A program made the position numbers and the translations under genes. The notes beneath the pieces were generated by a model. The model searched no databases, was not told the origin of the DNA, and saw nothing but the letters and a program-made list of their open reading frames with translations. Positions 44,099 to 54,700 of a stretch of 64,000 nt of DNA are shown here, in pieces. Every line of letters begins with the position of its first letter. Positions within the stretch are counted from its first letter, which is position 1. Source of the stretch: Simmondsia chinensis (taxonomy: Eukaryota; Streptophyta; Magnoliopsida; Caryophyllales; Simmondsiaceae); the NCBI GenBank assembly GCA_018398585.1, contig JAGTTD010000010.1, forward strand, positions 1,133,501 through 1,197,500, in the 5' to 3' direction.

Positions 44099-44232
44099 GG
44101 TTGGGGGTCCTTGGAAATAGCCTCTCTTTAGGTTGACACCCTGAAGGGGGAAGGCTGCGTACATCTACCCCCCCAGACCCCGCTTTTGCGAGAGCCCTTG
44201 AGGCACTGGGATTGTTGCTGTTGTTGTTGTAT
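44099..44232 (+). mobile_element. Angio-domain SINE with long non-5S head
   Basis: 'aggttgggggtccttggaaa', 'gggggaaggctgcgtacatc', 'cttgaggcactgggattg' and a (GTT)n tail. The preceding ~150 bp are pyrimidine-rich and recall the heads at 41.0 kb and 59.2 kb, not 5S RNA. The true 5' end is unclear. Confidence 0.7.
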
Positions 44233-44306
44233 ATATATATAAAATTTTTAATGAATTATTTATATATTCTATTTATTTGTTTATTTTTGATTTGTTTTTG
44301 AATACA

Positions 44307-44400
44307 GACCCTACAACAAGAACAACAACAATCGTCTCATTATCACAAGAGATCCCACCGAAGCAGGGTTTGGGGGTGAGATGTATACAACTTTACCCTT
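44307..44400 (-). mobile_element. Angio-domain SINE fragment
   Basis: (CAA)n, then 'gagatcccaccgaagcaggg' and 'gggggtgagatgtatacaac', a minus-strand SINE 3' part, diverged. Confidence 0.55.
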
Positions 44401-44527
44401 TTGTGTTACTCTATAATGTTGAAATCTTGGACTCAATAATGAATCTCAACTTGAATTTCTAGTACACAAATTATCTCATTTTTAATTTTATGTATAATTT
44501 TTGCTTTTAAATGTTCCATGACTACGT

Positions 44528-44840
44528 GAAGGCGATTTCAAATCTCTCCCCCCTGCTCAGCCCGGGCGGTGCATGGCGACGCGTGTGGTGGCCCCCGCTG
44601 CAGCTATTCTACGATTTTGTCTCTTCGGCCTCCGATCTCCACGCTAGTGCCATCAATGCCCGTTATTGTTGCTCCAAGTCAGTTTTCTCTCTTCTCAAGT
44701 GATTTTAAATCTCTCTCCTCTGCTCAGCCTAAAGGCGCGTGCGAAGGTCTCGGCTGCTGCTGCGGGGTGTTTTCAGGTCTCCGGCTCACAATCTACATAT
44801 TGGTAACATTAAGTGCTCGATATTGCTTCCCCAAGTCAGT
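44528..44840 (+). repeat. Two tandem ~150-bp monomers before the LINE ORF1
   Basis: Each monomer runs from 'gattt(c/t)aaatctctc' and 'tgctcagcc' to 'ttgctccaagtcag' / 'ttgcttccccaagtcag'. They are markedly GC-rich relative to their surroundings. Tandem 5' monomers of this sort act as promoters in some LINEs; that role is inferred here. Confidence 0.55.
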
Positions 44841-45342
44841 AAAACAACGACCCTTAGCGACCCGCCCTGCCAAACTAAAGGTCAGATTTCACCACCTCTA
44901 TCTACCCAACTAGTTCTATTTGATCTAAAAAATCCAACCTGGAAAACTGTATCTCCTTTAGAAAACGCCCCTTTACTAGGTTGGTAGCCTTTGGCTTCCT
45001 TACTCCCAACCACCGGGGCTCCTCACCGATCCTCGTCGTTACCACCGGGACCACCGTCGACACCACCGGCTGAGCTTCGACTCTGCCCTCAACTCACCGT
45101 CGGTACCGGATTCGTGCTAGACCACTGCCGCCATTCGCTTAGCCACCTTACCGACCTTCTCTCTCACCAGACCGACACCACCGAGATCTTCGAACCGCCT
45201 CAGATTCTTCACTGTTGGTCCCTGTTCGGCCTTCGAGCCACCGCTGCTTCTCTTACTGTCGTCTCCAACCACCGAACTTCGGGGCCCGGTGTACCACCAC
45301 ATTGCCACATACCGACACCTAACCGGAGGACAAATGTCTGTT

Positions 45343-46352
45343 GTTGTTGAGGCGGTGCCATCTTCGTTGATGGGTTGCCTAAAAGGACGTCTAACTCGTG
45401 GCACAAAGCCGCCTTTTGGGAATTCAAGTCAATCTGTGATGTTTTTGTCCCTACAAAGAAGAGGTTGAGGTCTAGATGTTCTTATGGCTGTGTTCAGTTT
45501 CACGATCCGCATGAAGCTGAAAGGGCAATTTCATCCATAAATGAAGGATGGGTGGCCGGTGTTAAGTTCAGGGTTGAATGGGCTAACCCTGACGGAAGAT
45601 CAACAGATTCATTCGTTCTAGATAAACCCAGATCGAGGGAGCCTCAGCAATCCAGAGCTACTACAGGTAACCAGGATCAGAGTGCTGATACTCCGTTTTT
45701 GGCAGAGGGGTCTATAGCTTCTAACATACTGAAAATTGTGGTTTCTAATGCCAATAAGACTGTAGAGGCTTGGCTCAATCGATCTATAATTGCGCATTCA
45801 TCTGATGAGGTCAGTCTAGATGATATCCTCACTTTTATAACGAAAAATAACCTTCACGGTTTAACCCCTAGAGGATTAAACACCAGTACCTTTATCTTGG
45901 TTTGTGAGTAGGCGGAGACTTTGGAGTTCTAGCTCGGCCTGCATAAAGAGATTTTACTTCGAAAATTCAGAGAGGTATATAAATACTTCGGAGAGACTCT
46001 TGGTTCTCTAAACAGAAGAGTACGGATAAAGGTATTTGGTTTGCCTGTCCACTGCGGGCCCAAGGACTGCTTTATGGATCTCACTAAAATATGGGGGAAA
46101 GTTCGTCAGGATGGACCCAAGGACGTCTGCTATGAGATGTGTTGACGCCATCAGGATCCTCATCGACACCTGCTCCTCTACATTTATTCACCATATGGTC
46201 TAAGTCCAGTTTAACGGGGGCTCCCGCTTGGTCTTTGTCAAGGAGGGCAATTCGGAATTGATTCCTGATTATTCGCGCAGAGTTGTTGCTCTTATGGCCT
46301 CGGTCAGATTAGCAAGGGAGCATGCCACTTGTTGTATCCATCCACACCGTAA
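45343..46352 (+). pseudogene. LINE ORF1-like pseudogene (RRM plus DUF4283-like part)
   Basis: Coding similarity begins before the ORF's first Met: IFVDGLPKRTSNSW opens an RNA-recognition motif (RNP2-like IFVDGL), followed by RSRCSYGCVQF (RNP1-like) and FRVEWANPDGRS. This is typical of the RNA-binding ORF1 of plant L1 elements. A stop at 45909 ends the open part. Past a frameshift, RVRIKVFGLPVHCGPKDCF resembles the DUF4283 region seen in LINE ORF1 products, with further stops. No endonuclease or reverse transcriptase follows. The sequence above it (44990-45340) is GC-rich and probably LINE 5' UTR. ORF1 proteins coat LINE RNA; this copy is dead. Confidence 0.7.
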
Positions 46353-46944
46353 CAGTTAGTGCACCACCTTGGTGCGACATAACACACCGATTCAACACTC
46401 TCTCGCATAGATGACGGCTGTCAGCGATGTTTGTGTGGAGGCTGGAAGACGCCTTACAAGGTTAGTGAATGAAGGAGTGAGCGTCTTAGAACTATTGCTG
46501 GGTCAGATTGCTATCCGTGTTCACGGTCCGTATGTAGGGAGGTGGCATCTGGAGTGCCGTTGGCCACGTACATCTCTTCTTCCTATGCTTCCCCAACCTG
46601 TTGTTCAAAGACCAATTCATGAACTTCAAGAAATCCAGCATGCTCCTCCTCTTCTCTCGTGGACTGAAAATGATAAAGCCCAATCAATACGGCCTCATGC
46701 TTAGACCGCGCATCATGAGATCCAAGCTCGAGACATCTCCAGCGATTATGATTCAGGGTCCTCTAGGCCTGAATTTCCGCAAGGTTTCGAGCCCCATGCC
46801 CTAAACAGGGCGAAGCCACTCATATGTAATTACTATTTTTTATTATAAATATGGACCCCGCTTTACTATAATTTTTGATCATCCACGGACTATTAGTATG
46901 TGCCTCCAGTAAAAAAATTTTCTAAATCCGCCACTGATGATGTT

Positions 46945-49029
46945 AGATAAAATACCTGAAGAAGTATGCTTGATTTCAATGCAAAAAACATTTCTAACCG
47001 ACAAAAAGAAGAGAAGAGAGAAAGAGAAATAATACACAAAGATTACGTGAAACCCTATAATGACTATTTATAAAAGCGAAATAGTACAACGTTAACAAAA
47101 TGGGTATACATGGCCACCCCAATAATTAAGGGGGTCCAAGACCGTTGCTCATCGGCATTGACATATGGTTCAAAATCGGGATAGAAATTCAAGATACCAC
47201 ACAGCAGATGCCTTACCACTTAAACCATACCTTGACATCGTGTCTTATCACCGTAATTAGCTCTGGAAACATCACTAGCAAGGCAAAAGGTACATATGCA
47301 TATGTGAATTTTTCAATGTATTTGATGCCGATCTTTATCATTTATTCTTTCGTATTTGATGCGCACCTATCTTAGGGAATGAGGCATTGCCTTATTTTCT
47401 TCTTTCTATTCGCATTGGTATCAACTGGAGGACTCTCTATTTTATTAGGCAGAGGATCTTTTCCTCTTAATTATCCAGAAAAAATGTTTAGGTTTAGGGG
47501 AAAAACTTATCTTTCTCAATTCTATTATAAATATTGTTGTGCAAGTTCATTTTCTTCGATAATTAGTGAAATAATCGCGATATAGAACTGGCATCCCGTG
47601 AAAGCGGAGCCTAAGATCACACTTGAATGGGTAGAGATCAACACAAGAATGGAACAAAAAAACAAAAAAAAAAAGAGAGACAAGATCTACCTGCGCCCAC
47701 ATCTCAAGTTACAAATCTGCACCTGCTATGATAACAAGTACAAACAGAAACCAAATAAACCGCCACACATGAAGAACTCATAACCAAATTGCCTACCAAA
47801 GATGCCTACATGAAGATATCACCATTACACACCGATAATCAAACCTCCCAAAAAAACTCCTGGTGTCGGAACACAAACCCACCCAATTGAAGGCTTGTCC
47901 CATCAACCCGATATGCTTCTTTGGATGATACACTATTGCTTGGATTCGACTAACCCCAGGCTTCTATTAATGGATTGCTTTACATCAACCTTGGCATCCC
48001 TAATACTCCAGGCACATAAATTCATGGTGGCCAGTAGGCTATTAGAGTGGAACTTACATACGGTTTCTCTTTTTCTTTCATAGAGGATTGCCATGTGCAC
48101 TGGTTTCAATGCCACAGAATGTATTGATCATGTAACTGTCTGGGCCGCTGTAGCTTAACCTTAGTCTTTTTCCCATCTTCCAACATTCTTTAGCTCATTG
48201 AACTTGATCCGTTAGGGCACTATCTTTCCCACATTTTCCTTTTCTTTCCGATAGGTAGGAGAACTCATTCAGTCTCAGAAACGGTGCAATATGATGATGG
48301 CCTCCTTCCTTCCATCTCCGTCCAACACCTAGGCCCTACCTTCAACACTTTGGATGCTTTCTTATTGACAGCCTCCTTCGAGCTCCAAATAGACCCCAAT
48401 AAGATCGAATCCTCCATGCCTTTCTTCGAACCCTATTGTACAAATTCATGTAATATTTGTATGGAAATATTTTCTTTACTGTGGAATATTAACTAGTTTC
48501 CTCTCAAGCAAAGGGAAAAATATTTTTCTCCATAAACGGAAAAAGGTTCTACATTATAATTTTATGTCGTATATCTTATTTTGGCCTCAACACCAAGCAC
48601 GAACCAACAAAAATTTATAAATTCACATTATTTTCTTTTACTAGATTGATTGAAAATATTTGAAGATAACTATTTCTAATCAAACGGACTCTTGGTAATT
48701 TATTATCATAATTTAAGGAAAAAAGATTTACAGGTATTTCGTGTAATGTTGTACACTTAAACTGTACCCATGATATTAGATTACTAGATTATGAATGGAG
48801 CTTGAACTCTATTTCAAAGGTGATCGAACTCTGTTATTTCTCATCCCGATATATATACCAAATGTCTTCTTGGACTTGAACTCAATTATCGCAAATAAGA
48901 GTATATGAAAAAACTAAATATATACATCATCTTTTTAATTAAAGAGCGATCCTCATGAGTACAAAAGTACAATGAAGTGGTAATAGGGGAGGAACAAAAA
49001 CAAAATTAAATGAAACCCGGAAGTTTATT
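46945..49029. other. No supported gene
   Basis: About 47200-47340 matches the flank at 31.16-31.24 and 52.21-52.31 kb ('gacatcgtgtctt', 'aacatcactag'). 47.6-48.5 kb is less AT-rich than its surroundings and carries several short ORFs on both strands, none with a domain I recognise. It may be an old retroelement body. Confidence 0.35.
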
Positions 49030-49600
49030 CTGAAGGGAATTATCACTTGCGTATCTTGAGATTTAATAATTTATCACTTAGATATCCTAACTTTTTAATA
49101 TATACAATAAGGTATCCCGAGGTTTGAAAATTTTATCACTTAGGTATAGTATCTTGGAATCTGATGAAAGTTTTTGTGAGAGTCGGACCAATTTTATTCG
49201 AAAGATGCTAATATAATGCATCATCACAATAATATATATAAGTTATATTAATGTTTTCAGCAAAAATTCAACAAATTACGATAGTGCGCTCACTGAATTC
49301 AGATGTAAACTACCAATATATTGCTTAAATGACGTGTCATATAAGCATTTTTTATCATCAAATTCTCATAAATATACATTTATATTGTCGAAATCAAATT
49401 TCACTTGAACATTTTTAACAAATATCTATCAAATTTTGAGGAAAAAAAAATTATCTGGTTGATAAAAGTTTAAAACTTCAGAGTACCTAACTGATAATAA
49501 TTTTTGAACCTTAAGATATCTCATTATATATTTTAAAATGTCAATATCTAGATGACAAATGATCAAATCTCAGACTACCTAAACAATAATTTTTCTATTC
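49030..49600. mobile_element. Foldback element
   Basis: The left arm 'gtatcttgagatttaataat' plus 'ttatcacttagatatcc' is inverted in the right arm ('gacaaatgatcaaatctcag'). Relatives are at 1-330 and about 61.69-62.05 kb. Non-coding. Confidence 0.55.
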
Positions 49601-49813
49601 TGAAAAAAAAACCACAGTTATAATAAAACACAAAATATATTTAGTTTCATAACACAAGATACATATTATTCATATATATATCAATCTAGATAGATGGCTT
49701 CTTGGGAAACCTTATTAAGTACACACTCAATATATATATATATATATTTTTTTTTAATGTAATAATCTAAGAAATATATTATATTATAAAGTTTAAACTA
49801 GAAATTAAGCCAA

Positions 49814-50224
49814 CTATGCTTCAATTTCATCATATCCCATACCAACATTAAAACCCTTAATGTTTTGGTGACCAGGCCCTGAGTTCTTGTTGTTGGAACC
49901 GATGTCACCGGCTTCGAACCAGTCTGACTTATCAGTACGGTGACCCACTTTGACACCCTTGTTCTTCTGGGTGCCAGACCTATTTATGTTGCCACCCGAG
50001 TTGTAAATGTGTCCCTCTCCCGGGTAATGGGTGTGATGGTAATGGTCGAAATGATGCCAGTAAGGCGCAGACTGCGGTGGCAGTGGTGGTGGAGGATACT
50101 CGTAGTGATGGTATCCGTAAGGCGGTGGTGGTGGGGAATGATAGTAGTGTGGATATGGCGTCGGGTGTGGGTCATGAGGGGGGTCTTCGGGCCACGGGTA
50201 AGGGTGGCTCGTCCAGGCATCCAT
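49814..50224 (-). CDS. Small Pro-rich / Asn-Gly-rich protein, copy B2
   Basis: 136 aa, closest to B1. The N-terminus (residues 1-66) is Pro/His/Tyr-rich with alternating His (PPPPPYGYHHYEYPPPP; FDHYHHTHYPGEG), which could bind metal or be pH-sensitive, though that is speculation. The core holds IYNSGGN (73-79), SGTQKNKGVKVG (83-94), KS (99-100), GDIGSNN (106-112) and GFNVGMG (124-130). Compared with B1, some Asn positions are changed (GHRTDKS for GNSTNKS). A TATATAA box lies 75 bp upstream. Intronless, no membrane or secretion signal. Neighbours are transposons only. Preservation of frame and core over the A/B divergence argues for past selection on the protein. Confidence 0.72.
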   Translation of the reverse strand: MDAWTSHPYPWPEDPPHDPHPTPYPHYYHSPPPPPYGYHHYEYPPPPLPPQSAPYWHHFDHYHHTHYPGEGHIYNSGGNINRSGTQKNKGVKVGHRTDKSDWFEAGDIGSNNKNSGPGHQNIKGFNVGMGYDEIEA

Positions 50225-50298
50225 GGATTGATGTAATCAGTGAGTGGTTGTGTGCTCGGTTTGGTTTGGTTTGGTAATGCTATGTTGGGAAGATACCT

Positions 50299-50305
50299 TT
50301 ATATA
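50299..50305 (-). promoter_or_regulatory. TATA box of gene B2
   Basis: TATATAA on the minus strand, placed as in B1. Confidence 0.6.
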
Positions 50306-50361
50306 GAGCCATATACGGTATCTATGTCTCATTCCATTCAAAATAATAATAATAATAATAA

Positions 50362-50610
50362 CCAAAAGAGGGCACCAATACGCCGTTATCGGATCCCATT
50401 AGAACTCCGAAGTTAACCGTGCTTGGGCGAGAGTAGTACCAGGATGGGTGACCTCCTGAGAAGTCCTCGCCCTCAGGTTGGGGGCATTGGGAAACAACCT
50501 CTCTTCAGGTTAACAACCTGAAGGGGGAAGGCTACGTACATCTGCCCCCCCAGACCCTGCGTAGGCGGGAGCCCTTGAGGTCTTGGGTATGTTCCTTTCC
50601 TTTTATGTTC
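50362..50610 (+). mobile_element. 5S rRNA-headed Angio-domain SINE, best-preserved head
   Basis: The head reads 'cggatcccattagaactccg', 'gtgcttgggcgagagtagta', 'aggatgggtgacctcct', nearly canonical plant 5S rRNA including the A-box to C-box region. It then continues with 'ctcttcaggttaacaacctg', 'gggggaaggctacgtacatc' and 'gggagcccttgagg'. The tail is T-rich rather than (TTG)n. AAT-repeat text on both sides is the probable target-site duplication, with uncertain edges. Confidence 0.85.
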
Positions 50611-50670
50611 CAATAATATTAATAATAATAATTCATTTTTGATTGGCAAATAACATCTATAGATTGCTCT

Positions 50671-50942
50671 TAAATGAGGTGGGTGGTTTTGTCGTTGAGG
50701 TTCAGTCCTGCTTCGGTTCCCCGTGCTGGTCGTCTGGTTCTTTTTCTTTTGGGTTCCCGGCCTGAGCTTGTTTTGTGCTCGTCTTGGGTAGCGTGTGCTC
50801 GGCGTCTGTTTTGCGGGTTTGGGTGTTTTTGGTTTTGATGCTTTTTGTTTCCCTTTTTGTTCCCCCCTCCGTTTACGGAGTGGCCTAGGCCTCGTTTTTT
50901 CGAGCTGCCTGTCTTCGGCTTTGCCGATATTTATCAAAAAAA
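50671..50942 (+). mobile_element. LINE 3'-end insertion
   Basis: 272 bp of G/T-rich 3' UTR ending 'gccgatatttatcaaaaaa', flanked by a perfect 16-bp target-site duplication atctatagattgctct (50655-50670, 50943-50958). The minus-strand 154-codon ORF over it is an artefact. Confidence 0.8.
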
Positions 50943-51159
50943 ATCTATAGATTGCTCTAAAAGATTCAAATAATAGTATTTTTTTATTTTTTTTTTGTAA
51001 TTCAAAAAATGATTTAAGATAAACATTTCCATAGAAATAATAAGGGCTTGTTGGATGTGATTTTTGTTTGTAATTTTAATTTTTAAGAAATAAATAAAAG
51101 TTTTGGAAAGAAATTAAGTTTTAGTTTCAAATAAGTTTGAGAAAAACAGAAAGTAATAA

Positions 51160-51543
51160 GTTTTAGTTTCAAATAATAAAATTTCACTAATCTCCAACAA
51201 TGTTTCGTGTGGTTCAACAAGAAGATAAGAAATCGACTTTCCGAGTCACACACCAAACGAGCATGTTTGGCATCGACCGTCTATATGATTTGGACTATAA
51301 GGAATGGGAAAATCTTCAGGGATCACGACAAGGATCCAAATTGGGCGATTTGAGAAATTCAGAAATTAATTTGGTATCGGGTCAATTTTGTCGTGTAGTT
51401 TCTTTAGACTTTTGGAGTTACTTTTGATAGTTTGAGTGTATAGGGGCCGGAGGCCTATATTTTTGCAGATTTTGATACTGGTTGTATAGAATTTTGATAT
51501 ATATAAGATTATGCGCTTGCCTTTGGCAAAAAACAAAAAAAAA
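51160..51543 (+). mobile_element. Poly(A)-tailed retro-insertion
   Basis: 384 bp ending 'gcctttggcaaaaaac' plus A's, flanked by a 12-bp duplication agaaagtaataa (51148-51159, 51544-51555). The paralogous site at about 30505-30525 is uninterrupted. The 75-codon ORF (51200-51427) begins MFRVVQQEDKKSTFRV and has no domain I know. The 3' tail looks LINE-like, so it may be a 5'-truncated LINE. Confidence 0.75.
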
Positions 51544-51555
51544 AGAAAGTAATAA

Positions 51556-52300
51556 ATAAAGAAAATAAGAGAATGTATTTCTAGACTTCAAGTTTTATTC
51601 TCTCAAAAATTTTTAAAAAACTGGAGATAAAGAATAATACCGAACAAGCTCTAAAAGTTTAATTTTTTTTTTTTTTAACGTCAAATAAACTAAGTAGCGT
51701 ATTCTTCTCTAAAAAAATGGAACAAGATTTATAAATGGAACAAAGGAACTGTTTGAATCCAATAGTTGGATTTAAATCTCAGACTTCATGCGTCATAAAA
51801 CGCAAGGTCCTAATGTATGTTGTAGGAAATATAGGTAAATACTAAACACAAAATTCGGGTATACCTCGATTGAGGAATGGTATATAGACTTTGTTTTAAT
51901 AATTGGATACAAGCCTTGAAAGAAAGCGGTGCGCAACACCCGGTACATCGAAACAAACATGAAAATAACAGGAATTGGATATAAACTAGTATTACGGCCT
52001 TTAGTAGATCGTCATAAGAATGCGTACTGAGAAAGCTATCAGAACTTTTCACGTCACCTATACCTAGAGCCAATAGGGCTCTATTTATAGGCACGAAGTT
52101 GTAATCTTCGTCTAAATCAACTTCTCTATTATGAAAGATTCTCTCTACATTATCTCAACAGATGAAATGAGTGGCTGACTTTTTGATGCATAATTAACAT
52201 CGAACAAATCCCATCGACATCGTATATTGTCGCCATCTCTCCGAAAATATCACTAGTAACCAAGATAAGGTACAGATGCAAATGAATTGGTCAATATATT
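51556..52300. repeat. Duplicated LTR-like block, copy 2
   Basis: Partner of 30490-31240, with the same TATA-like 'gcctataaatagagcc' on the minus strand and the same flanks on both sides. Confidence 0.5.
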
Positions 52301-52451
52301 TGATGCTCATCTTTAATTTTAGCATATAGTTTAATTGGTAGAGAATCTGCTTATTACATTTTTTTTTTTTTTGAGCACATGCTTATTACATATTTGTATA
52401 TAGAAAACTATGAACTCCAAAATTAAACTTAATGATATGAGATGTTTTCCG

Positions 52452-52740
52452 CAGGCTTCATTATACGTGATCATCTTGGGAGATAAGCTTTCTACTGTTC
52501 AAGAGAGATGGGTAATGCTTTTATTTTGGTTACTGAAGCAATTGCAGCTAGAGATGTCTTATATCATGTTGTCTGTCTTGGATTCCATAAGATTATTCTA
52601 AAAGGTGATAATGAAGTGGTGGTTGAGGCTAGAATGGCTTTGTATGCAAACTCTGCGGACATTTCGACTATCATGGATGATACCCACCTTAGCAGTAAAC
52701 AGCATATTCAGATCACTTTTCATCATTGTTTCCAGTAAGC
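52452..52740 (+). pseudogene. RNase H-like domain fragment
   Basis: Reading through one stop, the frame gives AGFIIRDHLG, then EMGNAFILVTEAIAARDVLYHVV, then LGFHKIILKGDNEVVVEA and a trailing ITFHHCF. This is the plant RNase H-like (RVT_3) pattern. The first catalytic Asp segment lies upstream of what is preserved; E (TEAIAA) and D (KGDNE) remain. It is probably the C-terminal part of a LINE or a stray domain copy. Confidence 0.65.
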
Positions 52741-53502
52741 GAACAGATCAACAGATTAGTTAGCGAAGTAGGGTTTTAGTGTGGCAGTGTCTATTAAACA
52801 GAGATATCTCCTCTCTTATTGGAGCTGATGCTTTGGGTTTTCCCATCCATCCTAAGGCTGCTTTGCAGTTATCATTTAAAAAATAATAATTATATGAAAT
52901 GCTTATGAATTTGAGAAAGAAGCATATGATTCTCTTGTCAATTTATCAATCTTTATTGCCTGAATTTATTCTTATCGGCAAGGCTTCAAGCACACATTTT
53001 GACCTCTAGTCAATCCTCGATCGATATCGATATCGGTATCGAATTTGTAAAAATGGAGTGAGGTGCTGGAAACATAAAGGAAGAGTAATTAGAACTTATA
53101 CTGAAGAGAAGACGAATGATTTTTCGTTGTGTGGTTAACCACTAGCCTAAAGTCATTCATGTCTCGCACTGATACAAGCGGATCAATTGGGATTACGACC
53201 TTAGCGTTAAACACAGTCCACTTTTTCCGATAATTGGTAAAATCCAGACAAAATGCACTAGAGTGCAAAGGGAAGTAAAACAAAGAAAAGCATATCAAAA
53301 CAGTAAGGAGCTTTCACAATCACAAAGGGGTATTTTCGTCAATATATTATGATGGCTATTTAAAGTGACCTGTCATGTTGACTTTCTTCCTGAAATATAA
53401 TGTCATCACGTCAGAGGGGATCCTATTGCTTAATACGAAGAAAATATGAGATTCTAAAAAAGTAAATAAAAATGCTCAAGGTACTAAAATATAAATAGGG
53501 TT
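52741..53502. other. No supported gene
   Basis: RNase H-type similarity fades by about 52870. A 69-codon minus ORF at 53089-53298 has no supporting feature. Confidence 0.4.
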
Positions 53503-54042
53503 ATTTACATTTTAGTACCTTGGCATTTTTGAAAATAATAAATAAGACCCTAACTCTTTTAAATTATTAAAAAAATCCCTAAGTTTTTATCATATCAATT
53601 AAAAGGCCCCTCTCAAGCGTAATGACGCATTTTCTATCGATAGAGCTGACGTTGCAATTGCTTTTTATTAGTGCTACAATAAAATGACCTAAAGTACACT
53701 TCAACGCTTTTATTAGTACTTTATAAGTATAAAATTCGAGATGTTGTATTATATAAAAGCTATCTATTTTCGCTTAATTTGTTTCAAGATATGGTTATTA
53801 AAGGGTATTTTTATCAATTTATTGTAGCATTAATAAAAACGCAGTTATTACATCAGTTCTATCGGCTAAAATTAATATCATCAAGTCAAAGAGAAGCCTT
53901 TTTATTAATGCAACAAAAACTTAGGGGCTTTTTTATTAATATGACAAAAATTAAGGGACCTTTTTAATAATTCAAAAAGATCATGGTCGTTTTTATTATT
54001 TTTAAAAATATCAGGGTACTAAAATATAAATAACCCATATAA
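53503..54042. mobile_element. Foldback MITE with GGGTTATTTACATTTTAGTACC ends
   Basis: Left end GGGTTATTTACATTTTAGTA; right end 'tactaaaatataaataaccc' is its inverse. Arms share AAAATTTAGGG.CTTTTTA words. It is the full-length relative of 2534-2998. Confidence 0.75.
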
Positions 54043-54051
54043 ATAAGCCAA

Positions 54052-54152
54052 AAAATAATAATAATAATAATAATAATAAAACCAAGGCTTAAAAAAAATA
54101 ATAATAATAATAATAAAACCAAGGCTTAAGAAAAAAAAAAATAAAACCAAGG
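54052..54152. repeat. AAT/ATA microsatellite with duplicated phrase
   Basis: Three successive blocks of (AAT)n or A-rich text, each followed by 'aaaaccaaggctta', so a short tandem duplication includes the microsatellite. Confidence 0.7.
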
Positions 54153-54394
54153 CTTATAAACAAAATAGGATAAAACCGGACGAAGCAAAATGAAACTCCA
54201 AACCCACTGAAAATGACGCATTTCAATAGCAATCATTTGATCAAACATAGGTAAAAACTGACAATTCTCCAAAACTCGGGGTGAATTTCCAAAACATTAA
54301 TAGGCAGCCGCCATGTTGTCTTTTAGACTTCCAGGATCTGTATACATATATTGATCGTGTAATAAACTTTCCATTGGATTATTCTCATCTTTTT

Positions 54395-54700
54395 TTTTTT
54401 TTTTTTGGGTAACTAATAGGGAGAAAATACCCCCCAAAAGTTACAAGATGCAATATTGCACCAGATATTTTCATCCATTTTACACTCTCTTTTTTTTAAT
54501 CTGAGGTAAAGATAGAGCTATAGGGCCTTAAGAACCTCTCAAGAGAGAGCAGGATCCCAAAGAGAAACGCTTATACTCTCATAGCCAGCATTTGCCAACC
54601 AATCAGCTTCCCGATTTGCCTCTCAAAAGACATGGTTGAAGGAGAATTGCTCGAGGGCAGAGGAAATGAAATGAATGTCCTCCGCAATAGTCATAATATC
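54395..54700 (-). pseudogene. 5'-truncated LINE: RNase H C-terminus plus 3' UTR
   Basis: On the minus strand, with two or three stops, the text reads FNHVF, EANREADWLANAGYE, VSLWDPALS, EVLKAL, the C-terminal part of a plant RNase H-like domain. A short 3' UTR ends in an 18-base poly(A) (T run near 54391-54408). No target-site duplication was identified. Confidence 0.65.

Larger units (their letters stand above)
43331..46936. mobile_element. Possible hAT-like composite element
   Basis: Left end TAGGGGCGGAT and right end ATCCGCCACTG form an 11-bp imperfect inverted repeat of the widespread plant CAG.GGCGGA type. They are flanked by ttgatgtt (43323-43330) and atgatgtt (46937-46944), 7 of 8 bases matching, the 8-bp size expected of hAT insertions. 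No transposase is visible. The interior holds SINEs and a dead LINE ORF1. Two unrelated half-elements could also explain the ends. Confidence 0.45.

Noticed and set aside
44991..45350. 119-codon Pro-rich ORF as another family member
   Set aside because: It lacks the Asn/Gly core and the TATA-leader block and lies in the GC-rich leader of a LINE ORF1 remnant.
50473..50937. 154-codon minus-strand ORF
   Set aside because: It spans a SINE and a LINE 3' UTR. The Lys/Pro-rich translation is antisense to G/T-rich UTR.
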